From positions 1,736,001-1,800,000 of the forward strand of contig NZ_CP029463.1 in assembly GCF_003148385.1 (NCBI RefSeq): 64,000 nucleotides of DNA, given 5' to 3'. Shown piece after piece: positions 1 through 8,040 of this stretch (its first letter is position 1; each line of letters begins with the position of its first letter). The translations under genes were made by a program, and so were the position numbers. This stretch comes from Flavobacterium sediminis (GTDB lineage: Bacteria > Bacteroidota > Bacteroidia > Flavobacteriales > Flavobacteriaceae). The notes beneath the pieces were generated by a model. It did not search any database and was not told the origin of the DNA. It saw only the letters and a list, made by a program, of their open reading frames with translations.

Positions 1-2
1 TT

Positions 3-932
3 CTAATTTATTTAAAGTATTTACCTGGATCTTCGATGACACAAGCAGATATACAGAATTATCATGGGTTATATATGTTTTCTATTAATCCTATAAAATA
101 TGATTCAAAAATTGTATTGGAAAATAAAAAGACAACAACATATTTTAATTCTGGAAACATTGTTATACAACAGAATTTTTTTTATAATAACTCAGAGAAT
201 TTAGAGGTAACTAATCAAACGACTTCATCATCGGGAGGAAATTTATTGGAAACTAAATATAGTTATGCACATGAAATCGGGGATCAAAACTTAATAGATT
301 TGAATATTATAGGTACGCCATTAAAAGAGGAAGACTTTAAAGACGGATCTTTAATGGGATTAAAACAAATTAATTTTGGAAATTTTCAGGATGGTACAAC
401 TTACTTTACTTACGATGGTTTATGGATAGATCCTTATGTAGATAGTACAAATTTATATCTTCCTAAAAGTTATTCTACTTTAAAAGGTGATGGAATAGGA
501 ACATTAGAAGAGGAATCTATCATTGATTTAAGAGATTACAAAGGTAATATATTACAATACCATAATAAGTTAGGAGAATATACTTCTATGATTTGGGGAT
601 ATGGGAATACTCAACCTGTTGCCATAATAGAGAATATACAATATTCTAACATCCCTATCTTGCTTATTACTAATATTCAAGTTAATTCGGATCTAAATAG
701 TATTAGTGAAAGTACATTATTAAATGATTTAAATGCCTTACGAACCGACCCTGCTCTGGTTAATGCCATGGTAACCACTTATACGTATAAACCACTTGTA
801 GGGATAAGTACCATTACCGATCCCAAAGGCAATACAACAACCTACCATTATGATAGTTTCGGAAGACTGCAATATGTCAAAGACAAAGATGGCAACATCT
901 TAAATGAAAACGAATACCATTATAAAAACTAA
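3..932 (+). CDS. YD-repeat (RHS-type) protein, 5' end outside the window
   Basis: The reading frame is open from base 3 with no stop before it, so the ATG at 36 is probably an internal Met and the gene is cut by the window edge. The visible 310 residues end in a YD repeat (GNTTTYHYDSFGRL, then KDKDGNIL). The upstream part, rich in Tyr, Asn and Gly, looks like the beta-strand filler of RHS/YD shells. RHS proteins form hollow beta-cocoons around a toxin, but this one stops after the YD repeats and has no RHS core or toxin end. It lies 12 bases before the DUF6443-type RHS gene and probably shares its transcript. It could be the companion shell subunit commonly paired with DUF6443 RHS genes, or a displaced older RHS end. 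The family is clear; the function is inferred. Confidence 0.75.
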   Translation, partial: LIYLKYLPGSSMTQADIQNYHGLYMFSINPIKYDSKIVLENKKTTTYFNSGNIVIQQNFFYNNSENLEVTNQTTSSSGGNLLETKYSYAHEIGDQNLIDLNIIGTPLKEEDFKDGSLMGLKQINFGNFQDGTTYFTYDGLWIDPYVDSTNLYLPKSYSTLKGDGIGTLEEESIIDLRDYKGNILQYHNKLGEYTSMIWGYGNTQPVAIIENIQYSNIPILLITNIQVNSDLNSISESTLLNDLNALRTDPALVNAMVTTYTYKPLVGISTITDPKGNTTTYHYDSFGRLQYVKDKDGNILNENEYHYKN

Positions 933-944
933 AGCAAGATAAAG

Positions 945-3900
945 ATGAAAAAGATATTCTATTTATTGTTAGCTATTCCTGTTCTTGCTTTAGGACAGAG
1001 CCAGAATCAGAATTATATAAAAACCACGGCTTATAAACAAGCCAGTATAACACCGTTAAGCAATCCGGAGCCAAATGAGGCAGCGGTGCAACTAACCTAT
1101 TATGACGGATTGGGACGTCCTGTTCAACAAATAGCACACAAGCAATCCAATAGTGGTAAAGATATCATTACACATATAGAATACGATGGCTTTGGCAGGC
1201 AAGTAAAAGAATTTTTACCGTATGTTAACAGTACTCCGAGTTTAGATTATAGCAGTTCAGCGCAAATCGATGTGTTGAATTTCTATTCTAACCCGGATCC
1301 GTCAACCACAGGAAATCTTAATTTTGAAGCAACAACGAATCCTTATAGCGAAAAAGAACTGGAGCCTTCCCCTTTGAGCCGCGTATTAAAACAGGCAGCT
1401 CCCGGAGATCCTTGGGCAATGAATAGCGGAAAGGAAATTAAATACGATTATCAAACCAATTTATCAGCAGATCAGGTAAGGTTTTATTACGCTACGGCTA
1501 CATGGGATAGTAATAAGGAGTTATATGAAATTTCTATTCATGATTCGGGATACTACGGAGAAAAACAACTGTATAAAACAATCGTTAAAGATGAAAACTG
1601 GGTTTCCGGGCTCAATCATACTACGGAAGAATTCAAAGATAAAGAAGGGAAAGTCATTTTAAAAAGAACCTATAACAACGGTCAGGCTTATGAAACGTAT
1701 TATGTATACGACCAATTTAAAAATCTGACGTATGTTATGCCGCCTTTATCAGAACCTTCTCAGTCAATTAATTGGCCGGATATTGATGCATTATTTTACC
1801 AATACAAATACGATAGTCGCAATCGCTTGGTAGAAAAAAAATTACCCGGTAAGCAATGGGAATTTATTATTTATGACAAACTGGATCGACCTGTAGCAAC
1901 CGGACCGGCATTTACGCCTTACGGAGGAACCGATGTAGGTTGGTTGATTACGGAATACGATGTATTCGGGCGAGTGACCAAAACCGGATGGAAACAAATG
2001 ACGGTCGATGCGAATACCCGATACACCAATCAAAGCAGTATCAACAGCGGCAATAATCCGTTTACAATGTCACAAAATGAAGTTTTAACAGAGAATTATT
2101 ACGACGATTATACCTTTGCCGGAGCTCCTACTTTACCTAATGACGTAGAAGGGCAAACATTGGCGACTAATGTCAAAGGATTACCCACCGGAACATGGGT
2201 ACGGGTTTTAGACACGCCGGGTAGCTCTACCACAGAGACTTCCTATACCCTATACGATGACAGATACCGCCCGGTGCGAACCTATACCGCCAATCATTTA
2301 GGCGGTTATACCCAGGTAGATACCAAACTGGACTGGGCAGGACAGGTGGACTATACCCTGACAACCCACCAATACGATGCCAATGCAGCGGTAGTTACCG
2401 TAAAAGATATGTATACCTATACCGACCAAGGCCGTTTATTGCTGCACAAACAGCAGATTGACCAGACTGCCGAACAATTGATCAGCAAAAATACCTATGA
2501 CGAATTGGGGCAATTGATCAGCAAAAATGTTGGCGGTACAGACGTTACGGGAGCAACCGCTTTACAAACGGTAGACTATACCTACAACATCAGAGGTTGG
2601 TTGACAAATATTAATGATGTTAATAATATTATGACAGGCAATGATCTGTTTAACTTTAAGATCGATTATAACGACTATGCTTCTCTGGCGATCCATGATG
2701 CGGCACCGGATGCTTTATATAACGGAAACATCTCGGCTACCTATTGGCGAACGGCAAATGATAATGTCTTGCGAAAATACAACTATTCGTATGACGACTT
2801 AAACCGATTGACCAATGCAGATTATCTTAAACCGGAAGCGACAGCCGTTTTTAACAACTACAAAGAACAAGTAAGTTACGATAAGAACGGTAACATAAAA
2901 ACCTTGGTTCGAAACGGAGACCGCGATACCGACGGTACCCAGTCAGAACAGGAAATAGACAACCTGACTTATACGTATTCCAATAACGATACCGGTAACC
3001 AATTGTTAAAAGTATTCGACAGTACCAATATGCCATCGGGTTTCAAGGATGATAGTAACGGGATATATGATCCGGATGATGATTATGCGTATGATGCCAA
3101 CGGCAACATGATCAGTGACACCCACAAAGGTATAACCAATATCACGTACAATCATTTAAACCTTCCGGTAGAAATTACATTTGGAACCAGTGCAAAAATC
3201 GTATATCTTTATGATGCTTTAGGAACCAAAGTGATGAAAAGTGTACTGGACTATTTAGGAAGTGAAACAGCACAGACGACCTATTTACAAGGCGGTTTTC
3301 AATACGTGGACAACGTATTGAAGTTTTTCCCGCATGTAGAGGGTTATGTGAACGTCACGGAAACTTGTGGTTTTTTGAGCAGTTGTGGCTTTGCCTATAA
3401 TTATGTGTTCAACTACACCGATCATTTAGGGAACATCAGGTTGAGTTATGGAATAGATCCGGCAACTAGTACCCTTAAGATCATGGAAGAGAACCATTAC
3501 TATCCTTTTGGATTAAAACATGCTAATTACAATAGTGATGAGTTGTTGTATCAAAAAGGAACAGCAGGAGCCGTAGTATTAAAAGGACCAACTACAACAG
3601 TGGAATCGGTGTATAAGTATAAGTATAACGGTAAGGAATTACAAGATGAACTCGGTTTAAACTTCTACGATTACCAAGCGAGAAATTATGACCCTGCTTT
3701 AGGACGTTGGATGAACATTGACCCGTTAGCGGAACAATCAAGAAGATGGACACCGTATAACTACGCTTACAATAACCCGATGTACTTCGTTGATCCTGAT
3801 GGAATGCAAGCGGATGATTGGGTTAGAACAGCATCAGGATCTATGATTTATGATAGTAGAGTTACTGATCAAGCATCTGCAACAGAATTATATGGTAGTG

Positions 3901-4520
3901 AAGCTCAATATAGAGAAGTTGGTTATTCATATACAGCCTCTACCGGAGAAAGTGTTGAATTGGGAGACCATGGTTTCTTTAAAGAAAATGGAACTATAAA
4001 GATGTCTGCTGATATGGCTGAAAGTGCTTTAGCTGATGCCCCAACAGATCATTCAGGAGGAATAATGATGGCTACATTAGGTACAGCAGGAGTATTACTG
4101 GCTGACGATGTTACAGTAGTTGGAGTTGGTGATGATGTTGCAATACCACCTGTTTTAGTTACAGGACTTGTTGCTGCTACTGTAGCAAAAGCAACTTACG
4201 AAATACAAAAAATAATGGAACGTGACCCAGGTCCGGACGGAACACAATATTCTTTAAGAGCAACAACATCCGGTTCATATCCTTGTTATTCTTGTTCTAG
4301 TGGAACAATGAATTTAAATACTGGTGATGTTTGGAAGTATGGGGAAACAACAAATCCTGCTGGTAGATATTCAGAATCTTATTTAGAAGCTAACAGGGTG
4401 CAACAAGTTAATGAATTTTCAGGTTCTCAATTACAAATTAAAATTGCTGAAAAATCAAAAATTTACAATTATTTTTTACAAAACGGACACTTACCACCAG
4501 GCAATAAAATTTTTAGATAA
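945..4520 (+). CDS. DUF6443-type RHS polymorphic toxin with GIY-YIG-like C-terminal nuclease domain
   Basis: The 1191-residue protein has a signal peptide (MKKIFYLLLAIPVLALGQ), a DUF6443-like start (YYDGLGRPVQQ), many YD repeats, and the RHS core at about 890-955 (YNGKELQDELGLNFYDYQAR, then ALGRWMNIDPLAEQ, then NNPMYFVDPDGM). The core is the border at which toxin ends are exchanged. A hydrophobic linker follows (LLADDVTVVGVGDDVAIP), of the kind seen before toxin domains. The last ~105 residues hold YSLRA, WKYGETTNPAGRYS, a later Glu (IAEKSKIYNYF) and LPPGNK. This order of Tyr, Gly, Arg and Glu fits a GIY-YIG/URI-type nuclease as in Tox-URI polymorphic toxins; that assignment is from motifs only. 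Its TAA overlaps the next ATG by one base, so the immunity candidate is translationally coupled. Base composition becomes AT-richer after the core, as expected for an exchangeable cassette. Confidence 0.85.
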   Translation: MKKIFYLLLAIPVLALGQSQNQNYIKTTAYKQASITPLSNPEPNEAAVQLTYYDGLGRPVQQIAHKQSNSGKDIITHIEYDGFGRQVKEFLPYVNSTPSLDYSSSAQIDVLNFYSNPDPSTTGNLNFEATTNPYSEKELEPSPLSRVLKQAAPGDPWAMNSGKEIKYDYQTNLSADQVRFYYATATWDSNKELYEISIHDSGYYGEKQLYKTIVKDENWVSGLNHTTEEFKDKEGKVILKRTYNNGQAYETYYVYDQFKNLTYVMPPLSEPSQSINWPDIDALFYQYKYDSRNRLVEKKLPGKQWEFIIYDKLDRPVATGPAFTPYGGTDVGWLITEYDVFGRVTKTGWKQMTVDANTRYTNQSSINSGNNPFTMSQNEVLTENYYDDYTFAGAPTLPNDVEGQTLATNVKGLPTGTWVRVLDTPGSSTTETSYTLYDDRYRPVRTYTANHLGGYTQVDTKLDWAGQVDYTLTTHQYDANAAVVTVKDMYTYTDQGRLLLHKQQIDQTAEQLISKNTYDELGQLISKNVGGTDVTGATALQTVDYTYNIRGWLTNINDVNNIMTGNDLFNFKIDYNDYASLAIHDAAPDALYNGNISATYWRTANDNVLRKYNYSYDDLNRLTNADYLKPEATAVFNNYKEQVSYDKNGNIKTLVRNGDRDTDGTQSEQEIDNLTYTYSNNDTGNQLLKVFDSTNMPSGFKDDSNGIYDPDDDYAYDANGNMISDTHKGITNITYNHLNLPVEITFGTSAKIVYLYDALGTKVMKSVLDYLGSETAQTTYLQGGFQYVDNVLKFFPHVEGYVNVTETCGFLSSCGFAYNYVFNYTDHLGNIRLSYGIDPATSTLKIMEENHYYPFGLKHANYNSDELLYQKGTAGAVVLKGPTTTVESVYKYKYNGKELQDELGLNFYDYQARNYDPALGRWMNIDPLAEQSRRWTPYNYAYNNPMYFVDPDGMQADDWVRTASGSMIYDSRVTDQASATELYGSEAQYREVGYSYTASTGESVELGDHGFFKENGTIKMSADMAESALADAPTDHSGGIMMATLGTAGVLLADDVTVVGVGDDVAIPPVLVTGLVAATVAKATYEIQKIMERDPGPDGTQYSLRATTSGSYPCYSCSSGTMNLNTGDVWKYGETTNPAGRYSESYLEANRVQQVNEFSGSQLQIKIAEKSKIYNYFLQNGHLPPGNKIFR

Positions 4521-4870
4521 TGCAAGAAAAGCTTAATAAAATAGTAAGATTAGAAGCTCTTAAATCTGAACCAAAATTTATCTCAAATGATTTTTATACA
4601 GGTCTCAGTTGTAAAGAAAATGAAGAAGAATTAATTAAAGAGCTAAATAATACAATTGATACATTTATTGAAAATACGCAAGATAAAAATATCAGTGAAC
4701 AGGAATACCAGAAATTAATATCTGAATGTCTTACAATGTTCAATAAATATAATTTGGATACAGAAGATAAAGAGTATATAGCCAATTTTTTTGAAAAAAT
4801 AATGGATGCTATTGAACTGGAAACTTCTGGAGGGGCTTTAAACGAATGGCTATATGGTTTTAAATTTTAA
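4520..4870 (+). CDS. Putative immunity protein coupled to the RHS toxin
   Basis: This 116-residue acidic protein is rich in Glu, Asp, Asn and Lys, with no signal peptide or membrane segment, so it should be a soluble and mostly helical cytoplasmic protein. Its ATG overlaps the stop of the RHS gene (TAATG), the usual position of a cognate immunity gene in polymorphic toxin loci. I do not recognise a family. The low GC matches the toxin end and not the RHS shell, consistent with the two moving together. The role is inferred from position, size and charge: an acidic inhibitor would suit a nucleic-acid-binding toxin. Confidence 0.65.
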   Translation: MQEKLNKIVRLEALKSEPKFISNDFYTGLSCKENEEELIKELNNTIDTFIENTQDKNISEQEYQKLISECLTMFNKYNLDTEDKEYIANFFEKIMDAIELETSGGALNEWLYGFKF

Positions 4871-4879
4871 AGTAAAGAA

Positions 4880-5323
4880 ATGAAAATAGGTACAAGCGTC
4901 AATACTTCTATAGGCGTAGAAGATAAAACTTATATTATTCATGATCTTTTTAGAGAATTATCATTTTTTTTAAATAACAAAACTTATGGTAAAGATCTAA
5001 ACGAAATCATTTTAGGAATAATCTGTGTATCTTCTGAGTTTGAAAAATTTTATCCAAATAAAAAGCCGAAATACACTGATTTTAAAGAATATGTTACTGA
5101 TGGTATAAAAGTTGTAGAAGACAAGTTATTTACTTATACTTTAAAATATGATTATGAAGACTTAAAAGAATTATCAGAACAAGAGAACAAAGAATTACTT
5201 GCTAATAAAATACTAGAAAGTTTAGATAATTTAGATCAACTTCCTAAAAAGATAAAAGATTTTGATAAGGAGAAATTTAAAACAGATTTAAAACAATTCT
5301 TTATAGATAAAGAGCTAGTTTAA
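4880..5323 (+). CDS. Second putative immunity protein
   Basis: A 147-residue soluble protein without a signal peptide. It opens with MKIGTSVNTSIGVEDKTYII and continues with a hydrophobic helix (EIILGIICVSSEFEKFY) and a charged helical C-terminus (LPKKIKDFDKEKF). It resembles Imm44-type immunity proteins as I remember them, but that is not verified. It follows the first immunity candidate by 9 bases and is closed by a terminator at 5335-5367, so toxin, first and second small genes form one unit. It may protect against the same toxin, or be an orphan immunity gene kept from a previous toxin cassette. Confidence 0.6.
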   Translation: MKIGTSVNTSIGVEDKTYIIHDLFRELSFFLNNKTYGKDLNEIILGIICVSSEFEKFYPNKKPKYTDFKEYVTDGIKVVEDKLFTYTLKYDYEDLKELSEQENKELLANKILESLDNLDQLPKKIKDFDKEKFKTDLKQFFIDKELV

Positions 5324-5334
5324 AAATAAGTAAA

Positions 5335-5367
5335 CCCCACGTATTAAAAACGTGGGGTTATTTTTTT
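5335..5367 (+). terminator. Intrinsic terminator of the RHS/immunity operon
   Basis: A perfect 7-bp stem (CCCCACG, 9-base loop, CGTGGGG) is followed by TTATTTTTTT. It sits 12 bases after the second immunity gene. The stop codon of the minus-strand gene remnant (5344-5346) lies in its loop, so it may once have served two convergent genes. Confidence 0.85.
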
Positions 5368-5574
5368 GTCCAATATCGCCAGCTCGTTATACTTAGAAAT
5401 TTTAGGTTTAGGCTTATTTTTTTGTTGTTGTAGTTCCTGTTGTTTTTTCTGTAGTTCAATAGCCTTTTTTAAATCCTCTCTGGCTTTTACAGAATCTTTA
5501 ATATGGTTTAAAAACCATTTTGGTTTATACTCGTAAAGAGGAACAGAATCTTGTTTTTGTTGGGCTATGGTAGT
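5344..5574 (-). pseudogene. 3' fragment of a minus-strand gene cut by an IS1-like end
   Basis: Reading the minus strand from about 5574 to the TAA at 5344-5346 gives about 76 codons without a stop: QDSVPLYEYKPKWFLNHIKD, then a Gln/Lys/Glu-rich stretch (QKKQQELQQQ) and KPKPKISKYNELAILD. There is no start codon, and a TGA occurs immediately upstream in frame, exactly where the IS1-like end begins. The coding-like composition and the convergent position at the operon terminator suggest a real gene that lost its 5' part. The original function is unknown. Confidence 0.5.
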
Positions 5575-5578
5575 GGTA

Positions 5579-5598
5579 GTGTTTCAAATTTAGTGATA
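5579..5598 (+). repeat. IS1-like terminal repeat, copy 1
   Basis: GTGTTTCAAATTTAGTGATA recurs at 5733-5752 with one mismatch. It abuts the broken end of the minus-strand gene fragment, as expected for the outer end of an insertion. Confidence 0.6.
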
Positions 5599-5658
5599 TA
5601 AAATTTCAGAATTATAACCTATTGAAATAGAATAAATAATAGAAGAAAATAATTTAAA

Positions 5659-5684
5659 GATGAGCAATACTGCTCATCTTTTTT
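5659..5684 (+). terminator. Hairpin with T-tract between the IS1-like ends
   Basis: An 8-bp perfect stem (GATGAGCA, 4-base loop ATAC, TGCTCATC) is followed by six T. No complete plus-strand gene now lies directly in front of it, so it probably belonged to a gene lost when the insertion sequences rearranged the locus. Confidence 0.6.
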
Positions 5685-5712
5685 ATTCTAATATTGCCTT
5701 AAATGAACTAAA

Positions 5713-5907
5713 ATGAGTAAAAATGCCACCTTGTGTTTCAAAGTTAGTGATACTATAAATTGTCCAAAATGTAAAGAGAAAAAGGTTATTAAAAACGGGA
5801 GAACAAAAAACAATAAACAGCAATATTATTGTAAAACCTGCTGTCATCGTTTTATAGAAAATTATTCATATCAAGCTTATAATTCAAACACTAAAACAAA
5901 ATTGTAA
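5713..5907 (+). pseudogene. Truncated IS1-type transposase InsA (zinc-finger N-terminus only)
   Basis: The 64-residue frame contains CPKCKEKKVIKNGRTKNNKQ and YYCKTCCHRFI, the zinc-ribbon DNA-binding start of IS1-family InsA. The helix-turn-helix part of InsA and all of InsB are absent. After ENYSYQAYN the frame runs into sequence belonging to the PAP2 gene end and stops. The first ~15 residues are translated from the terminal repeat, so the true InsA start is probably near 5760. It cannot encode an active transposase. Confidence 0.7.
5733..5752 (+). repeat. IS1-like terminal repeat, copy 2
   Basis: This is the second copy, in the same orientation, of the repeat at 5579-5598. It sits just before the insA zinc-finger codons, the place of a left IS1 end. 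Confidence 0.6.
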
Positions 5908-6880
5908 TTCCGGCAGTTTTGTACTCAGAGGTATACAAAAAGCTAAAATCCATTTTAAATTTTGATTCGGTAGAGTTGATACCGACCGTATTTTTATGAA
6001 CTGTTTTTTTAATTCTGCGGTTTGCTGCATTTTTTCCGATAACATAGCCCATTAAAAGAGCAAAAGGATAGTCAGAAGCCCAATGAACACGGGTGCTCAT
6101 CATTTGAAAACCCATTATTCCGGCTAAAGAATAGCCTACAGGGCGTATCCATTTTATCTCCGGATAATTTACAGCGATTAGAGTAAGAGAGGCGATAAAA
6201 GTGGTCATGTGGCCGGAAGGCATCGCATCATAGTTAGGGGTGTTTGATTGATACGCTTTAAAGCTGGGAAAAGGGGTCCAATGACCTCCCGGATTTCCGC
6301 TTTTAATTGCGGCACTCGGACTTTGTCTCCCGGTAATTCTTTTTAGAATTTGTGTGCTTATTCCTGAAGCCATCACGACTTCAACCAACTCACTGGATAC
6401 GTTTAATGCCCGGTAATCATTATTTATTTTTCCCGCTACATAAAAACTTCCGCTTAGCAGCATCGGAGTCAGACTGTTGCCCAAATAATAAATAGCTCCG
6501 TTAATGTCTTTCGGGATCAATTCGATTCCCAGAACACGAGTGTATCTCACATCTTCATATAAGTTTAGAGATTTGCCGATTTCCTGTGCGTTGTCTGTAA
6601 GATTTTGATCCAGCGGAAGCAATACCAAAGTACTTCCTACAGCGGCACTTGTCCATAAAAGATTTTCTTTTTGAACCGTATATTTTCCGAATTCGTAGAG
6701 ATCTTTCGGCAAATATTTAAACAACTCAAAAAAATGAGGTTGTGTATAAGTATAAGTTATACTGTCGTTAATGACATAATTTTGCGAAAGGTTGATTTCC
6801 TGCGATAAAGAGCTTCCGGATGTTAAAAGAATAACAAGGGGGATGATGTTGTTTTTAAAAAAGAGATCAAGTGTGTTCAT
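5891..6880 (-). CDS. PAP2-superfamily membrane phosphatase
   Basis: A 329-residue protein with an N-terminal signal or anchor (IIPLVILLTSGSSLS) and the three PAP2 motifs: KRITGRQSP (phosphate binding), YDAMPSGHMTT (catalytic His) and STRVHWASDYPFA (second catalytic His). Several hydrophobic helices surround them. Family members dephosphorylate lipid phosphates such as phosphatidic acid or undecaprenyl pyrophosphate at the membrane. The N-terminal ~150 residues before the motifs are longer than in minimal PAP2 enzymes, a common arrangement in Bacteroidota. The last codons border the IS1 remnant, so the 3' end may have been altered. The substrate cannot be told from sequence. Confidence 0.85.
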   Translation of the reverse strand: MNTLDLFFKNNIIPLVILLTSGSSLSQEINLSQNYVINDSITYTYTQPHFFELFKYLPKDLYEFGKYTVQKENLLWTSAAVGSTLVLLPLDQNLTDNAQEIGKSLNLYEDVRYTRVLGIELIPKDINGAIYYLGNSLTPMLLSGSFYVAGKINNDYRALNVSSELVEVVMASGISTQILKRITGRQSPSAAIKSGNPGGHWTPFPSFKAYQSNTPNYDAMPSGHMTTFIASLTLIAVNYPEIKWIRPVGYSLAGIMGFQMMSTRVHWASDYPFALLMGYVIGKNAANRRIKKTVHKNTVGINSTESKFKMDFSFLYTSEYKTAGITILF

Positions 6881-6994
6881 ACCGGAAAAGCATTAAAAAC
6901 TACCTTTAAATATAGTGAAAATTTGCAGAACCAATTGATTAAAAAAGAACAATAACGTCTGGGAGAACAAACAGGACTTTTGAATAAGAAGTAT

Positions 6995-7029
6995 AAAAAT
7001 CGGATATCTTTTTTAGGTACCCGATTTTT
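6995..7029 (-). terminator. Intrinsic terminator after the 107-residue membrane-protein gene
   Basis: An 8-bp stem (AAAATCGG / CCGATTTT) with A/T flanks on both sides lies 15 bases past the stop at 7044. It could work in both directions. Confidence 0.6.
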
Positions 7030-7043
7030 AACAGAGAAATTAT

Positions 7044-7367
7044 TTAAGAATTCTGAGCATTTATTGAATTCAGAACTTCCTGAGTAATATCTTTACCGCC
7101 AGACAGGTTAGTATACAATGATCCGATGCTGTAAATGGGCCCCCAAGGAATACCCCACCAGCCAAAGAACAACGTAAGAAGCGTGTAACCGATACTGTGT
7201 TTAACCGTAGATTCATCCGCTTTAATAAAATAAACATCACTTCCTCGTTTAAAGGTCATGATAAGGATCGAAAAGCAATATTGAAAAACTACAAATTTAG
7301 CCCCTCTGCTTAGTTCTCGGTTGATGTCATCTGTAGAGAGACCTTCAATGTTTTTAATAGCAGCCAT
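7044..7367 (-). CDS. Conserved small membrane protein of unknown function
   Basis: The 107-residue protein has a short polar start, one hydrophobic segment (FVVFQYCFSILIMTF), a conserved-looking block (FKRGSDVYFIKADEST), then a second hydrophobic, Gly/Trp-rich stretch (LLTLFFGWWGIPWGPIYSI). Two membrane passes are likely. Similar short proteins with the GWWGIPWGPIY block occur widely in Bacteroidota, to my recollection, but no function is known. It has its own terminator and seems to be transcribed alone. The 203 bases upstream (7368-7570) show nothing I can name. Confidence 0.7.
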   Translation of the reverse strand: MAAIKNIEGLSTDDINRELSRGAKFVVFQYCFSILIMTFKRGSDVYFIKADESTVKHSIGYTLLTLFFGWWGIPWGPIYSIGSLYTNLSGGKDITQEVLNSINAQNS

Positions 7368-7570
7368 TAATTGTTTTAATGTTAAATGTTTACCCTACTC
7401 ATCTGGCTTTTCGGTTCCGCCTCGTTTTATGGTTTCTGAACTCCTTTTTTAGAAAAATTCCGATGGTAAATTTAGAGAAAACCGGCGAATTTCAAAATTT
7501 TCTGTAGAAAAGAAAAGTATTTCTGAGATAAAGCTCAAAAAAAGATTGAGGGAAAGTAATAGTATTGAAA

Positions 7571-8011
7571 TTAATATGTAGGAGCTGCATCAAAAAGCGT
7601 TATATTATAATTTTGCATTGTGTCTGGAGGATAAACTTTTAATTGAAAATCTTTTGATGAGTTCGGTTCATAATATTCGTATAGTGTATACGTTTTACTT
7701 TGTAGTAAAGTATTAGTTTTTGAAAAGTATTCAACAGTTAATCTTAAATCCTTATATTTTGCCAATGTAGCAGAATTTTTGATTATACCACTGATTAAAA
7801 AACCATCATATTTTGCTCTTGAAAATAAACCACCCTTTTTTATTTGATTTCTATTTAATTTAATGGATTCTAATTTAAGATATTGATGTGGGTTTCTTGA
7901 TTCTTGGATTTTTAATTCCATTTTTAATTCTTCAGGTGTTTTTTGTCTATTTTGATTACATGAGGAGGTTGAAAAAAGTATCAATAGGATCAAAACATAA
8001 TAAGTATTCAT
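7571..8011 (-). CDS. Putative lipoprotein of unknown function
   Basis: A 146-residue protein with a lipoprotein signal (hydrophobic run, then LFSTSSC at about residue 18). The mature part has charged residues and then a beta-rich stretch (FLISGIIKNSATLAKYKDLR, then LTVEYFSKTNTLL) like an Ig-fold domain of the type that describes how a residual changes after modification (similar to FxLYD domains). It is most likely a periplasmic or outer-membrane-anchored protein. It follows the 270-residue secreted protein by 29 bases on the same strand, so the two are probably co-transcribed. No function can be assigned. Confidence 0.65.
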   Translation of the reverse strand: MNTYYVLILLILFSTSSCNQNRQKTPEELKMELKIQESRNPHQYLKLESIKLNRNQIKKGGLFSRAKYDGFLISGIIKNSATLAKYKDLRLTVEYFSKTNTLLQSKTYTLYEYYEPNSSKDFQLKVYPPDTMQNYNITLFDAAPTY

Positions 8012-8040
8012 AATTTTTAAGTTTTTAGGTATCTATAGAA

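Larger units (their letters stand above)
5575..5890 (+). mobile_element. Remnant of one or two IS1-family insertion sequences
   Basis: At 5575 the sequence GGTAGTGTTTCAAATTTAGT begins, which resembles the GG-TG--CAA-TTA-TGAT pattern of IS1 terminal repeats. A near copy occurs at 5733-5752, directly followed by the zinc-finger start of an IS1-type InsA. Coding similarity stops near 5880, where the end of the PAP2 gene begins. No right inverted repeat and no InsB part are present. The 130 bases between the two ends contain only a terminator-like hairpin. The element must be immobile. Confidence 0.55.
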
